Notes under the pieces: generated by a model
Database searches by the model: none
What the model saw: only the letters and a program-made list of their open reading frames with translations
What the model was told of the DNA's origin: nothing
DNA from: Bryobacterales bacterium
Lineage (GTDB): Bacteria > Acidobacteriota > Terriglobia > Bryobacterales > Bryobacteraceae
Assembly: GCA_003164075.1 (NCBI GenBank)
Contig: PLRZ01000327.1
Span: 11,716 to 22,497 of the forward strand
Direction of reading: 5' to 3'
DNA: 10,782 nt
In this document: positions 1 through 6,927 of the stretch, one piece after another
Position numbering within the stretch: the first letter of the stretch is position 1
How the letters are laid out: each line of letters opens with the position of its first letter
Made by a program: the position numbers and the translations under genes

Positions 1-488
1 GCCAGGTGCATGGCGAGCGTGCTGGCGCCGCAACCGGGCTTGCCGGGGACGACGCAATATACGGTGCACGGTTTCGCCGGAGCCACCGGGCCGCGCAGGC
101 GCCCCATGCGATCGAGCGCCACCCGCAACTGCTGCGCCGTCGGCTCGGCCAGGAATTCTCCCGCGCCGCGATGCAGGCACCGCAGGATCAGGTCGGCATC
201 TTTGCGCGTGCAGAGGGCCACTACCGGCATGGTGGGAGCAGCCTCGCCGATCAGAAGCAGGGCGTGCTCCACGTTGGATGCCACGTCCAGGAAACAGATG
301 TTGCACCCGCCCTGTGCAGCCAACCCGGCCAGCGAGCCCATGCGCGGGTACTCGGGCAGGTTGGTCACCGCGGTAACGCCCAATTCCGTGAAGGCCATGC
401 GGACCCGGTTGGAGAGATCGCGGTGCGGGCACACCAGCAGCGGTCTCCAGATCTGATGGGCCGAAGGTGCGTCGACGGGTGCCGGCAA
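1..488 (-). CDS. cpaE: CpaE/TadZ-like pilus localisation ATPase, N-terminal part (runs off window)
   Basis: Partial gene read on the minus strand; the first 162 codons are visible and the rest lies beyond base 1. CpaE/TadZ proteins are ParA/MinD-like ATPases with an atypical receiver domain that place the Tad pilus machine at its site in the cell. Residues about 16-130 look like a receiver domain: D68 in the strand CNICFLDVA sits where the phospho-acceptor Asp is expected, but the usual Lys after strand 5 is E115 (FLAEPT), so normal phosphorelay is doubtful. Residues 148-158 (PGKPGCGASTL) form a deviant Walker A with the signature lysine K150 of the ParA/MinD group. The start is chosen as TTG at 486-488. 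An in-frame TGA lies just upstream, no ATG or GTG falls between, and AGGAAGAG (494-501) is well spaced before it. The gene is divergent from the Tad operon. The family call is fairly secure; the ATPase core is mostly outside the window. Confidence 0.82.
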   Translation of the reverse strand, partial: MPAPVDAPSAHQIWRPLLVCPHRDLSNRVRMAFTELGVTAVTNLPEYPRMGSLAGLAAQGGCNICFLDVASNVEHALLLIGEAAPTMPVVALCTRKDADLILRCLHRGAGEFLAEPTAQQLRVALDRMGRLRGPVAPAKPCTVYCVVPGKPGCGASTLAMHL

Positions 489-620
489 AATGACTCTTCC
501 TGTTGTTCACATCGGCACCGATGGCCGAAAGCTACAGCTTCGGAGCACGCCGGTGGCGGAATATTTTAGTACTTCGTTACCAGCCCCTTCATGGAATCCC
601 GCTAACTGCCGATCTGTTTG
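489..620. promoter_or_regulatory. Divergent intergenic region between cpaE and the Tad operon
   Basis: These 132 bases separate the TTG start of cpaE (minus) from the start of the GT-C gene (plus) and must hold promoters for both directions. The only clearly AT-rich stretch is 561-575 (AATATTTTAGTACTT). It contains a TATTTT at 562-567 on the plus strand and a TAAAAT at 568-563 on the minus strand. Either could act as a -10 box, but neither has a convincing -35 at the right distance. No obvious operator palindrome was found. The cpaE ribosome binding site is at 494-501. Confidence 0.35.
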
Positions 621-2150
621 ATGACACCTATGTCAGCGGCAGCTTCACTTTCGGTATGGCGAGCGGCGGAACGAAAGCTGCGGCTGGCGCCCACGCTTCC
701 CGATTTGCTCTTCGCGCTGCTGCTGATGTCGGTCTTCGGACGGCCTTATTGTTGGCAGGCGCTACTGGGCGATGGCGATACCGGCTGGCACATCCGCACC
801 GGGGAATATATCCTCGGTCACGGTATCCCGACACACGATCTGTTCTCCTTCTCGCGCGCAGGGCAGCCTTGGTTCGCCTGGGAGTGGCTGTCGGAAGTGA
901 TCTTCGCGCAGTTTCATCGGTGGTGGGGGCTCGAAGGAGTAACGGTGCTGGGGGCGCTGCTGGTTTGTCTGCCGGCCGCGCTCCTGTTCGCCTGGCTGCT
1001 GCGGCGGGGCGCCGGCGCCTGGGTCGCGTTGGCCGCCACTCTCGCGGCAGCCAGTGCGGCGAGCGTCCACTACCTGGCGAGGCCGCACCTTTTCTCTCTG
1101 GTTCTGCTGGTGGCGGGGTTGTGGATGCTGGACGAAGACCGGCGCTCGCCCACGCCGTGGCTCTGGACGCTGGTCCCCATGGCGGGGTTGTGGGCCAATC
1201 TGCACGGCGGTTTCGCCGCCTGGCTGGGGACGTTGGGGCTGCTGGTGGTGGTCAGCGCGGTCCAGCGGAATCGCGCGGCGTTGGGGCGTTACGGTCTACT
1301 GGCCGCACTTTCGACGCTGGCCACGCTGATCAATCCTTACGGGTGGGAACTGCATCGCCATGTATTCGGTTTCCTGGGATCGCAATGGATTGCGGAGCAC
1401 GTGGAGGAGTTTCAATCGCCCAAGATCCGCGAGGAGAACACGTTGATTTTCGCCTGCTTGCTGCTGGTGGGTGTGGCCGTGGCGGCCAGGGTGTGGCGGC
1501 GGTCGCAGTGGTTTGAGGCCACCCTGGTGTTGGCCTTTGGTTTTGAGGCCCTGCGTTCGGCACGCTACATTCCGTTATTCGCGGTGGTGGCGGCGCCTCT
1601 GATTGCTTCTTATGTGGCCGGCTGGTGGGCGCGAAAGGCGGAACAGGCGCCGCCGCGGTCGGCGCTGCGGCTGCTGTGGGAGTCTTCACAGTCCTTGGGA
1701 GAGCACTGGCGCGTCACCGTGTGGATGCCGCTGCTGGGAGCACTGGCGGTGTTGGCGGTGCTTCCGGCGGCGGGGCTGGCGGACTTTCCGGAACAGTTTT
1801 TTCCGGTGGCGGCAGTGAGCCGCAATTCCGGCCTGCTGGCATCGTCCGCGGCGGCGCGCATCCTGACCTCCGACCAGTGGGGCGACTATCTCATCTACCG
1901 GTTGTACCCGCGGGCGCGCGTGTTTTACGACGGCCGCAGCGATTTCTACGGCGAAGCCATCGGGGAAGATTACCGGGCGTTGCTGCTGGCTGGACGGCGC
2001 AGCCGCGAGGTGATGGCGCGCTACGGATTTACGGCGGCGCTGCTGCCGCTCGACTGGCCCCTGGGCCAGATTCTGGAGCGCGACGCGGATTGGCGGGTGG
2101 CATACCGCGACCGGCAGGCGGTGCTGTTGGTGCGGAGCGAGGGGAGATAA
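621..2150 (+). CDS. Polytopic membrane protein, GT-C glycosyltransferase-like
   Basis: About 509 residues with roughly ten hydrophobic segments and a soluble C-terminal part (about residues 405-509). The first predicted periplasmic loop carries GDGDTGWHIRTGEYI followed by GIPTHDLFSFS and WFAWEWLSE. This acidic D..WH / P..D.FS / EWL pattern is common in GT-C fold lipid-phosphosugar-dependent transferases (PMT/RgtA-like and unnamed relatives), where an early-loop Asp is catalytic. The C-terminal TSDQWGDYLIY...RVFYDGRSDFYG segment also recurs in that group. Substrate and acceptor cannot be read from sequence. The start is uncertain: TTG 618, ATG 621 and ATG 630 are all in frame after a TAA at 603, none has a clear ribosome binding site, and 621 was chosen. 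It heads the Tad operon, three bases before the prepilin peptidase, so a role in modifying pilin or another surface component is an inference. It could also be an unrelated membrane protein. Confidence 0.62.
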   Translation: MTPMSAAASLSVWRAAERKLRLAPTLPDLLFALLLMSVFGRPYCWQALLGDGDTGWHIRTGEYILGHGIPTHDLFSFSRAGQPWFAWEWLSEVIFAQFHRWWGLEGVTVLGALLVCLPAALLFAWLLRRGAGAWVALAATLAAASAASVHYLARPHLFSLVLLVAGLWMLDEDRRSPTPWLWTLVPMAGLWANLHGGFAAWLGTLGLLVVVSAVQRNRAALGRYGLLAALSTLATLINPYGWELHRHVFGFLGSQWIAEHVEEFQSPKIREENTLIFACLLLVGVAVAARVWRRSQWFEATLVLAFGFEALRSARYIPLFAVVAAPLIASYVAGWWARKAEQAPPRSALRLLWESSQSLGEHWRVTVWMPLLGALAVLAVLPAAGLADFPEQFFPVAAVSRNSGLLASSAAARILTSDQWGDYLIYRLYPRARVFYDGRSDFYGEAIGEDYRALLLAGRRSREVMARYGFTAALLPLDWPLGQILERDADWRVAYRDRQAVLLVRSEGR

Positions 2151-2153
2151 GTC

Positions 2154-2573
2154 ATGGGCCTTTTGATTTCAATTGCCGTATTGCTGGGATGCGCCGCCAG
2201 CTTCGACGATTTGCGCCGGCGGGCCATCGCCAACTGGATCACCCTGGCGGGCCTTTCCGCGGGGCTGGTTTACCACACGGCCGACCGCGGGTTGGCGGGG
2301 CTGGCCTGGTCGGCGGGCGGAGCGGCGGTGGGGTTCGCGGTTTTCCTGATTTTCTACCTCCTGGGTGGAATGGGGGCCGGAGATCTCAAACTGTCGGCGG
2401 CCTTTGGAGCCTTATTGGGACCCTCCGGGATCCTGCTGGCCGCACTGCTGGCGGCGCCCATCGGCGCGGTCCTGGCTACCGCCTGCCTGGCGTGGCATTG
2501 GCGGGCGCGCGCCATCCCCTACGCGCCGGCGCTCTCCCTGGGCGCGTGGCTGGCATTGTTGGGAAGAGGATAA
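2154..2573 (+). CDS. cpaA: Prepilin peptidase, A24 family (CpaA/TadV type)
   Basis: 139-residue integral membrane aspartic peptidase that would cleave the leader of Flp-type prepilins on the cytoplasmic face. Both catalytic aspartates are visible. D19 lies in DLRRRAIAN, matching the D-L-R-x-R-x-I-x-N motif of CpaA/TadV. D77 lies in GAGD (74-77) followed by LKL, the GxGD signature. The Pro of the usual IPN is Ala here. The rest is hydrophobic helices. The protein is on the short side for TadV and lacks the N-terminal methylase domain of PilD, as expected for the Tad subgroup. The start ATG at 2154 has GAGGGGAG (2139-2146) a good distance upstream, inside the 3' end of the preceding gene. The TAA at 2571 is four bases from the cpaB start. 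The family is secure; cleavage of a particular pilin is inferred, since no pilin gene is in the window. Confidence 0.88.
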   Translation: MGLLISIAVLLGCAASFDDLRRRAIANWITLAGLSAGLVYHTADRGLAGLAWSAGGAAVGFAVFLIFYLLGGMGAGDLKLSAAFGALLGPSGILLAALLAAPIGAVLATACLAWHWRARAIPYAPALSLGAWLALLGRG

Positions 2574-2576
2574 ACC

Positions 2577-3488
2577 ATGCATCTGGATCGCAGATTTCTA
2601 ATGATTGTTGGGTTCAGCCTGGCGTGGGGAGCGATCGTGTCCCTGGTGTTCTACCGGATGGCCACGGGCAGCCGGAACGAGTCGCCGCAGAAGAACCTGG
2701 TGGTGGCGTCGCAACCGCTCTCGCCGGGTGGGGCCATCTCGGCGGACGCGATCAGGACTGAACGCGTCCCGGAGAACCTGTTCCCCAAGGGGGGCTATTC
2801 GCGCGTGGAGGACGTGGTGGGCCGGCCGGTGATCAGCTCCATCGGGCCGGACGAGCCGGTGCTCGAATCGCGTCTGGCCGCGCGCGGCAGCGGCTTCGGC
2901 GTTGCCCCCATGATCCCCACGGGGATGCGGGCGGCATCGGTGCGGGTCAACGACGTGGCTGGCGTGGCGGGGTTCGTGCTGCCCGGCATGCGCGTAGACG
3001 TGCTGGTGACCGGCAAACCGCCCGGGACGGATGACACGTTTACCTTTACAGTACTGCAGAATGTGACCGTGCTGTCGGCCGGCCAAAGCGTGGAGACGGA
3101 TGGCAAAAGCCAGTCGATGAGCGTTCCGGTGGTGACTCTGCTGGTGGATCCGCTGCAGGCCGAGAGCCTAACGCTGGCGGCCAGCGAGGGCCACATCCAG
3201 TTGGTGCTGCGCAATTCCAACGATCAGAAAGTGGAGGCCACGGCGAGGCGTCAATGGCGCGATCTGTATGTCCATGGGGCGCCGGTGGAGGAAGTGCCCG
3301 TGCCGCGGCCCGTGGCGGCGGTAACGCGGCGCCCCGCACCGGTACCCGTGGCTGCGCCGGCGCCCACCCTGGTCAACCCGGTGGCGCCTTCGCCCCCGGC
3401 CGTCAATACCATCGTTCTGATTCGCGGAAACCAGAAGACGATCGAAACCTTTCCTGTGGAAGGGAGAAACCATGAAGGCTCCAAATAA
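2577..3488 (+). CDS. cpaB: Flp pilus assembly protein CpaB/RcpC
   Basis: 303 residues. A single N-terminal membrane anchor (about 7-27) is followed by a periplasmic SAF-type domain (about 40-104, NLVVASQPLSPGGAISADAI onward). Next comes the CpaB/RcpC core (about 105-225), with MRAASVRVNDVAGVAGFVLPG and MRVDVLVTG, which are hallmark stretches of the family. Residues 236-274 are a Pro/Ala/Val-rich linker and the tail ends IVLIRGNQKTIETF. CpaB is thought to support or gate the outer-membrane secretin of the Tad pilus and perhaps bind peptidoglycan. The start ATG at 2577 is preceded by GGGAAGAGGA (2561-2570). The end overlaps a mini-ORF beginning at 3472. The gene for its usual partner, the CpaC/RcpA secretin, is missing from the expected downstream position. 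Confidence 0.92.
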   Translation: MHLDRRFLMIVGFSLAWGAIVSLVFYRMATGSRNESPQKNLVVASQPLSPGGAISADAIRTERVPENLFPKGGYSRVEDVVGRPVISSIGPDEPVLESRLAARGSGFGVAPMIPTGMRAASVRVNDVAGVAGFVLPGMRVDVLVTGKPPGTDDTFTFTVLQNVTVLSAGQSVETDGKSQSMSVPVVTLLVDPLQAESLTLAASEGHIQLVLRNSNDQKVEATARRQWRDLYVHGAPVEEVPVPRPVAAVTRRPAPVPVAAPAPTLVNPVAPSPPAVNTIVLIRGNQKTIETFPVEGRNHEGSK

Positions 3489-3516
3489 GACGATTGTGGG
3501 GGCGGCCACGCCATGA
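3472..3516 (+). CDS. 14-codon mini-ORF between cpaB and cpaF (coupling peptide or scar of cpaC)
   Basis: ATG at 3472, inside the last codons of cpaB, opens a short frame encoding [14 protein letters not shown]. Its TGA (3514-3516) overlaps the cpaF ATG (3513-3515) as ATGA. The ribosome binding site AGGGAG (3461-3466) is well placed for this ATG, better than anything directly before the cpaF start (only GGGGG at about 3497-3501). Two readings are possible. It may be a translational coupler that delivers ribosomes to cpaF. Or it may be what is left of a secretin gene: the peptide looks like the charged n-region and first hydrophobic residues of a signal peptide, and cpaC normally lies exactly here. 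Whether it is translated is not known. Confidence 0.35.
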   Translation: MKAPNKTIVGAATP

Positions 3517-4856
3517 CTACCGCCGAAACCGGTTGGGAAGAGCGCCTGCGGCAGCCGTCGCGCAAGGGTGTTTCGCGGCCGGAATACCAGGAACTGAAGT
3601 TCACGCTGCACCGCAAGCTGCTCGACCAGATCAATCTGGACGCGCTGGCAGGCATTGAAAACGATCGCATCCGCGCGGAGGTGAAGCAGGCTGCCCTGAC
3701 GATCGTGGAGCAGGAACCGACCCTGCTCACGGCCAGCGAGAAAGAACAGATCAGCGAAGAGGTGCTGCACGAGGTTTTCGGCCTGGGCCCGCTCGAGCCG
3801 CTGCTGCAGGATAACACCATCTCCGACATCCTGGTGAACGGTTATTCGCAGGTCTATGTGGAACGCGCCGGGATGCTGGAGGTGACCAATGTGCGGTTCC
3901 ACGACAACGCGCACCTGCTGCGCATCATCGACCGCATTGTGTCCCAGGTGGGCCGGCGCGTGGACGAGTCCAACCCCATGGTGGACGCTCGCCTGTTGGA
4001 TGGATCGCGCGTCAACGCGATCATCCCGCCGCTGGCGGTGGATGGGCCGCTGCTTTCGATCCGGCGCTTCGGCAACGACCGGCTGATGCCGGCGGATCTG
4101 GTGGACCGTCTCTCGCTCACCGCGGGCATGATGCGGCTGCTGGAGGCGGCGGTGCGGGCGCGTTTGAACATTATCGTCTCGGGTGGCACCGGCGCCGGCA
4201 AAACCACCCTGCTCAATGGCCTCTCGGCGTTCATCTCCCCGCGGGAACGAATTGTGACCATCGAAGATGCCGCCGAGTTGCAGCTCAAGCAGCCCCACCT
4301 GGCCCGTCTGGAAACGCGTCCGGCCAATGTGGAAGGCCACGGCATGGTGCGCCAGCGGCAATTGCTGATCAACGCGCTGCGTATGCGGCCCGACCGCATC
4401 ATCGTGGGCGAGGTCCGCGGGGAAGAGGCGCTGGACATGCTGCAGGCCATGAACACGGGCCACGACGGCTCGCTGACCACGGTACACGCCAACAGCCCGC
4501 GCGACGCCATTTCGCGGCTGGAAGTGATGGTCTCGCTGGCCAACGCCAATATGCACCTGACGGCCATCCGGCAGCAGATCGCTTCGGCGGTCCACATCCT
4601 GGTGCAGATATCGCGCATGAGCGACGGGACGCGCCGTGTCATGAACATCACCGAGGTGACCGGCATGGAGACGGACGTGGTCTGCCTGCAGGATATCTTC
4701 GTGTTCGAGAAACTGGGGCTTTCGCCGGGAGGGAAGGTGATGGGGCGGTTTGCGGCCACCGGCATCCTGCCCAAGTTCAACGAGAAGCTGGTGGCCGCGG
4801 GAATCCGGCTGCCGGTGGATCTGTTCGACGAGATCGTAATGGTGGAGCCTTCATGA
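3513..4856 (+). CDS. cpaF: Tad pilus assembly ATPase CpaF/TadA
   Basis: 447-residue cytoplasmic secretion ATPase of the VirB11/GspE-like superfamily that powers Flp pilus assembly through the TadB/TadC platform. An N-terminal helical region (1-100) with [12 protein letters not shown] (89-100) leads into ISDILVNG (103-110). The ATPase core has Walker [10 protein letters not shown] (224-232, K230), an Asp-box region IEDAAELQL (250-258) followed by RLETRPAN (265-272), Walker [20 protein letters not shown] (292-310, E300) and the His box [15 protein letters not shown] (315-329). All catalytic elements are intact and the length is normal. It overlaps the mini-ORF stop upstream (ATGA at 3513-3516) and the tadB start downstream (ATGA at 4853-4856), so it is probably translationally coupled on both sides. 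Confidence 0.96.
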   Translation: MTTAETGWEERLRQPSRKGVSRPEYQELKFTLHRKLLDQINLDALAGIENDRIRAEVKQAALTIVEQEPTLLTASEKEQISEEVLHEVFGLGPLEPLLQDNTISDILVNGYSQVYVERAGMLEVTNVRFHDNAHLLRIIDRIVSQVGRRVDESNPMVDARLLDGSRVNAIIPPLAVDGPLLSIRRFGNDRLMPADLVDRLSLTAGMMRLLEAAVRARLNIIVSGGTGAGKTTLLNGLSAFISPRERIVTIEDAAELQLKQPHLARLETRPANVEGHGMVRQRQLLINALRMRPDRIIVGEVRGEEALDMLQAMNTGHDGSLTTVHANSPRDAISRLEVMVSLANANMHLTAIRQQIASAVHILVQISRMSDGTRRVMNITEVTGMETDVVCLQDIFVFEKLGLSPGGKVMGRFAATGILPKFNEKLVAAGIRLPVDLFDEIVMVEPS

Positions 4857-5821
4857 TCGCGGTTTTTCTGCTCACCTCGGGGACCACGATGGCGGCCATG
4901 GTGCTGATTTCGCTCTGGGTGACGCGCCGCGAGCATGCCACGGGGCTGCGGCGGCTGACCGGCCGGAAGCCGTCCCGACAACCGTCGCGGGCCGCCGCCG
5001 GTCCGGCCCTGATGCAGGCGCCGGGCGAGGCGGGCGGCCGCATGGCTAAGCATTTGCTATTACGGCTCAAGCTGCGCGAGAGGGCCGAAAGGCTGCTGGA
5101 GACAGCGGACCTGAAATGGGGCGCGGCGGGACTGATTCACCGCACCGCAGCAGTCTCGCTGGCGGCTTCGGCGGCGGTTCTGCTGGCCACCCGGAATTCC
5201 ATGCCGCTGCTGACATTGGCGGCCGCGGTGGTCGGCGCCGCCGTGCCTACTAAATGGGCCCAGCGGCGGGCGCGTGCCAGAGTACGCCTGTTCGAAGAGC
5301 AGTTCCCGGAGTGCCTGGAGTTCATTTCGCGCTCGATGCGTGCCGGCCACGCTTTTTCGGTGGCGCTCGAAATGGTGCATAAGGAATTCAGCGAACCGCT
5401 GGCGGGCGAATTCCGGCGCACGTTCGAAGAACAGAACCTGGGGCAGCCGCTGGACATCGTCCTCAAGAAAATGGCGCATCGCATGCCCTCGATGGATACG
5501 CAGTTCTTCGTCTCGGCGGTGCTGCTGCAGAAGCGCACCGGCGGCAACCTGGCGGAACTGTTGGACAAGTTGGCGGACATCATCCGCCATCGCTTCAAGC
5601 TGCGCGCCCGCATACGCGCCATCAGCGCGCAGGGCTTGATGTCGGGGCGAATCCTGGCCTCCATCCCGGCCGCCGTGGGAGTGTTAATGTTCGTTGTCAA
5701 CCCTCTTTATGCGCAGTTCTTCGTGGACGATCCGGCGGGGCACGAAATGCTGGCCGTGGCGTTCGGGCTGCAATTCGTGGGGTACATGATCATCAAGAGA
5801 ATCGTAACCATCGAGGTGTGA
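4853..5821 (+). CDS. tadB: Tad inner-membrane platform protein TadB
   Basis: 322 residues of the type II secretion F (GspF) family. An N-terminal membrane segment (about 3-23) is followed by a basic, Ala/Pro-rich cytoplasmic stretch (24-70), hydrophobic segments at about 97-131, the T2SSF domain at about 149-273 ([20 protein letters not shown]; later [20 protein letters not shown]) and C-terminal membrane helices at about 264-284 and 299-316. TadB and TadC form the inner-membrane platform that couples CpaF to pilin insertion. The ATG overlaps the cpaF stop by four bases, and the TGA (5819-5821) is one base before the tadC GTG. Family and length are typical, with no damage seen. Confidence 0.94.
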   Translation: MIAVFLLTSGTTMAAMVLISLWVTRREHATGLRRLTGRKPSRQPSRAAAGPALMQAPGEAGGRMAKHLLLRLKLRERAERLLETADLKWGAAGLIHRTAAVSLAASAAVLLATRNSMPLLTLAAAVVGAAVPTKWAQRRARARVRLFEEQFPECLEFISRSMRAGHAFSVALEMVHKEFSEPLAGEFRRTFEEQNLGQPLDIVLKKMAHRMPSMDTQFFVSAVLLQKRTGGNLAELLDKLADIIRHRFKLRARIRAISAQGLMSGRILASIPAAVGVLMFVVNPLYAQFFVDDPAGHEMLAVAFGLQFVGYMIIKRIVTIEV

Positions 5822-5822
5822 C

Positions 5823-6743
5823 GTGCTGGAACTGGCGGCGGCGGTTTGGGTGTTCTTAGCGGTAACGGCAGGGACGGTCTTCCTGCTGCTGCGGTTCGGA
5901 GGTACACGGCTGCGCGCGCTCGACCGTTTGCAGGCGCTGCCGCCGGTGGTGTCGGAGTTCCTGCCGTCGTCTACCTTGATGTGGCAGGAACTGGTGAAAT
6001 GGGCCGGGGCGCTGGTGCCGGCCACCCCTAAAGGTCTGCCGCTGTTGAAACGGCGGCTGATGCGCGCCGGGTTCCGCAATCCGCAGGCGGTGCGTTTTTT
6101 CTACGGAGCGCGGGTCTGTTCCACGGCGATCCTGGGACCGGGCGCTTTGCTGCTCGGTCTGCGTCTGAACGTTTCGTCGGACCATTTGTTCCTGCTGACC
6201 GCCGGCGCCACCCTGGCCGGCTTCCTGGCGCCCTCGCAGTATCTGTCATGGTGTGTGGCGCGCCGCAAGCATGCCATCGAAAAGGCCCTGCCCAATGTGC
6301 TGGACCTGATGGTGGTATGCGTGGAATCGGGCCTGGGGCTGGACCAGACGGTGGTTCAGGTGGCCCAGGAACTGCGCGTGGCGCATCCCGAGTTGTGCGG
6401 CGAATTCGCCATGATGAATCTGGAGATGCGCGCCGGCAAACGGCGAGTGGAAGCGCTTCACAATCTTTCGGACCGGGCCGGAGTCGAGGATCTGAAGAGG
6501 CTGGTGGCGGTATTGGTGCAGACCGACCGCTTTGGCACCAGCATTGCCGCCAGCCTGCGGGGACACGCCGACTATTTGCGCGTGATGGCTCGTCAGCGGG
6601 CCGAGGAGCAGGCCGCCAAGCTGGCGGTGAAGCTGGTCTTCCCGATTTTCTTCTGCGTGCTGCCCTCGCTGTTCGTGGTGACCATCGGACCGGTGATTAC
6701 CCGGCTGGTGCGCGATTTGTTCCCTATGATCGAAAAGATGTAA
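5823..6743 (+). CDS. tadC: Tad inner-membrane platform protein TadC
   Basis: 306 residues, the second GspF-type platform protein of the Tad system. A membrane helix (about 4-24) is followed by KRRLMRAGFRNP (76-87), paired hydrophobic segments at about 97-113 and 121-142, and the T2SSF domain at about 153-280 (ALPNVLDLMVVCVESGLGLD at 155-174, typical of TadC). The C-terminal helix KLVFPIFFCVLPSLFVVTIG (270-289) closes the protein. The start is GTG at 5823, one base after the tadB stop, with GAGGTG (5813-5818) as a ribosome binding site inside tadB. It probably forms a hetero-oligomer with TadB that is turned by CpaF. The stop TAA is at 6741-6743, 33 bases before the microprotein that follows. 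Confidence 0.94.
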   Translation: MLELAAAVWVFLAVTAGTVFLLLRFGGTRLRALDRLQALPPVVSEFLPSSTLMWQELVKWAGALVPATPKGLPLLKRRLMRAGFRNPQAVRFFYGARVCSTAILGPGALLLGLRLNVSSDHLFLLTAGATLAGFLAPSQYLSWCVARRKHAIEKALPNVLDLMVVCVESGLGLDQTVVQVAQELRVAHPELCGEFAMMNLEMRAGKRRVEALHNLSDRAGVEDLKRLVAVLVQTDRFGTSIAASLRGHADYLRVMARQRAEEQAAKLAVKLVFPIFFCVLPSLFVVTIGPVITRLVRDLFPMIEKM

Positions 6744-6776
6744 ACAGCCGATAAGTAAACAGAAAGGAGCACGGTT

Positions 6777-6872
6777 ATGGATACTTCGATGATTCGTCTG
6801 ATTTGCGCGGCCCTGGTGGTGGTCTTTGGGGTCGTAATTTTTTTCCGACGCCGCAGCGCCAAAGAAGAATAG
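6777..6872 (+). CDS. 31-residue single-pass membrane microprotein at the end of the Tad operon
   Basis: Too short for usual gene calling, but well supported by its start. AGAAAGGAGC (6761-6770) is the strongest ribosome binding site in the Tad operon and sits six bases before ATG 6777. The frame ends at TAG 6870-6872. The peptide begins MDTSM, has a hydrophobic helix at about residues 6-23 (IRLICAALVVVFGVVIFF) and ends with RRRSAKEE. By the positive-inside rule the basic tail should be cytoplasmic and the five N-terminal residues outside. It lacks the G-(L/I)-x-E-Y motif of Flp pilins, so it is not a normal pilin. It follows tadC by 33 bases with no visible promoter and is followed by a stem-loop, so it is probably the last gene of the operon. 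Function unknown; a small platform or assembly accessory protein is a guess. The layout (one TM, then Arg cluster) recalls C-terminal sorting tails, but without a protein attached. Confidence 0.68.
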   Translation: MDTSMIRLICAALVVVFGVVIFFRRRSAKEE

Positions 6873-6883
6873 GCCCCCTGGGA

Positions 6884-6908
6884 GGGCAAGCCATCTTTTA
6901 GCTTGCCC
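6884..6908. terminator. Stem-loop between convergent operons, probable bidirectional terminator
   Basis: GGGCAAGC (6884-6891) pairs perfectly with GCTTGCCC (6901-6908) around a nine-base loop (CATCTTTTA). A few extra G-C and G-T pairs can form outside an A-A mismatch. It lies 11 bases after the microprotein stop and 19 bases beyond the kdgK stop, exactly where convergent transcripts must end. There is no good U-run on either side, so intrinsic termination may be weak and Rho could be involved. Confidence 0.55.
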
Positions 6909-6927
6909 ATCCCTCTGATCCTTATCC

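Noticed and set aside
6..569. Long plus-strand open frames at the left edge (6-569 and 10-456)
   Set aside because: The minus strand of the same bases encodes a clear CpaE-like protein with receiver and Walker A motifs. The plus frames give Arg/His/Gln-rich sequence with no domain, as expected from the shadow of a GC-rich gene.
3168..4595. 475-codon minus-strand open frame opposite cpaB/cpaF
   Set aside because: Antisense to the highly conserved cpaF. Its translation is rich in His, Arg, Gln and Val with no domain, and it results from third-position GC bias.
6777..6872. The microprotein considered as a Flp pilin
   Set aside because: Flp pilins are longer, with a cleavable leader and a G-x-x-x-E-Y-type motif near the mature N-terminus. 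None of these is present, and the Arg cluster is C-terminal to the helix.
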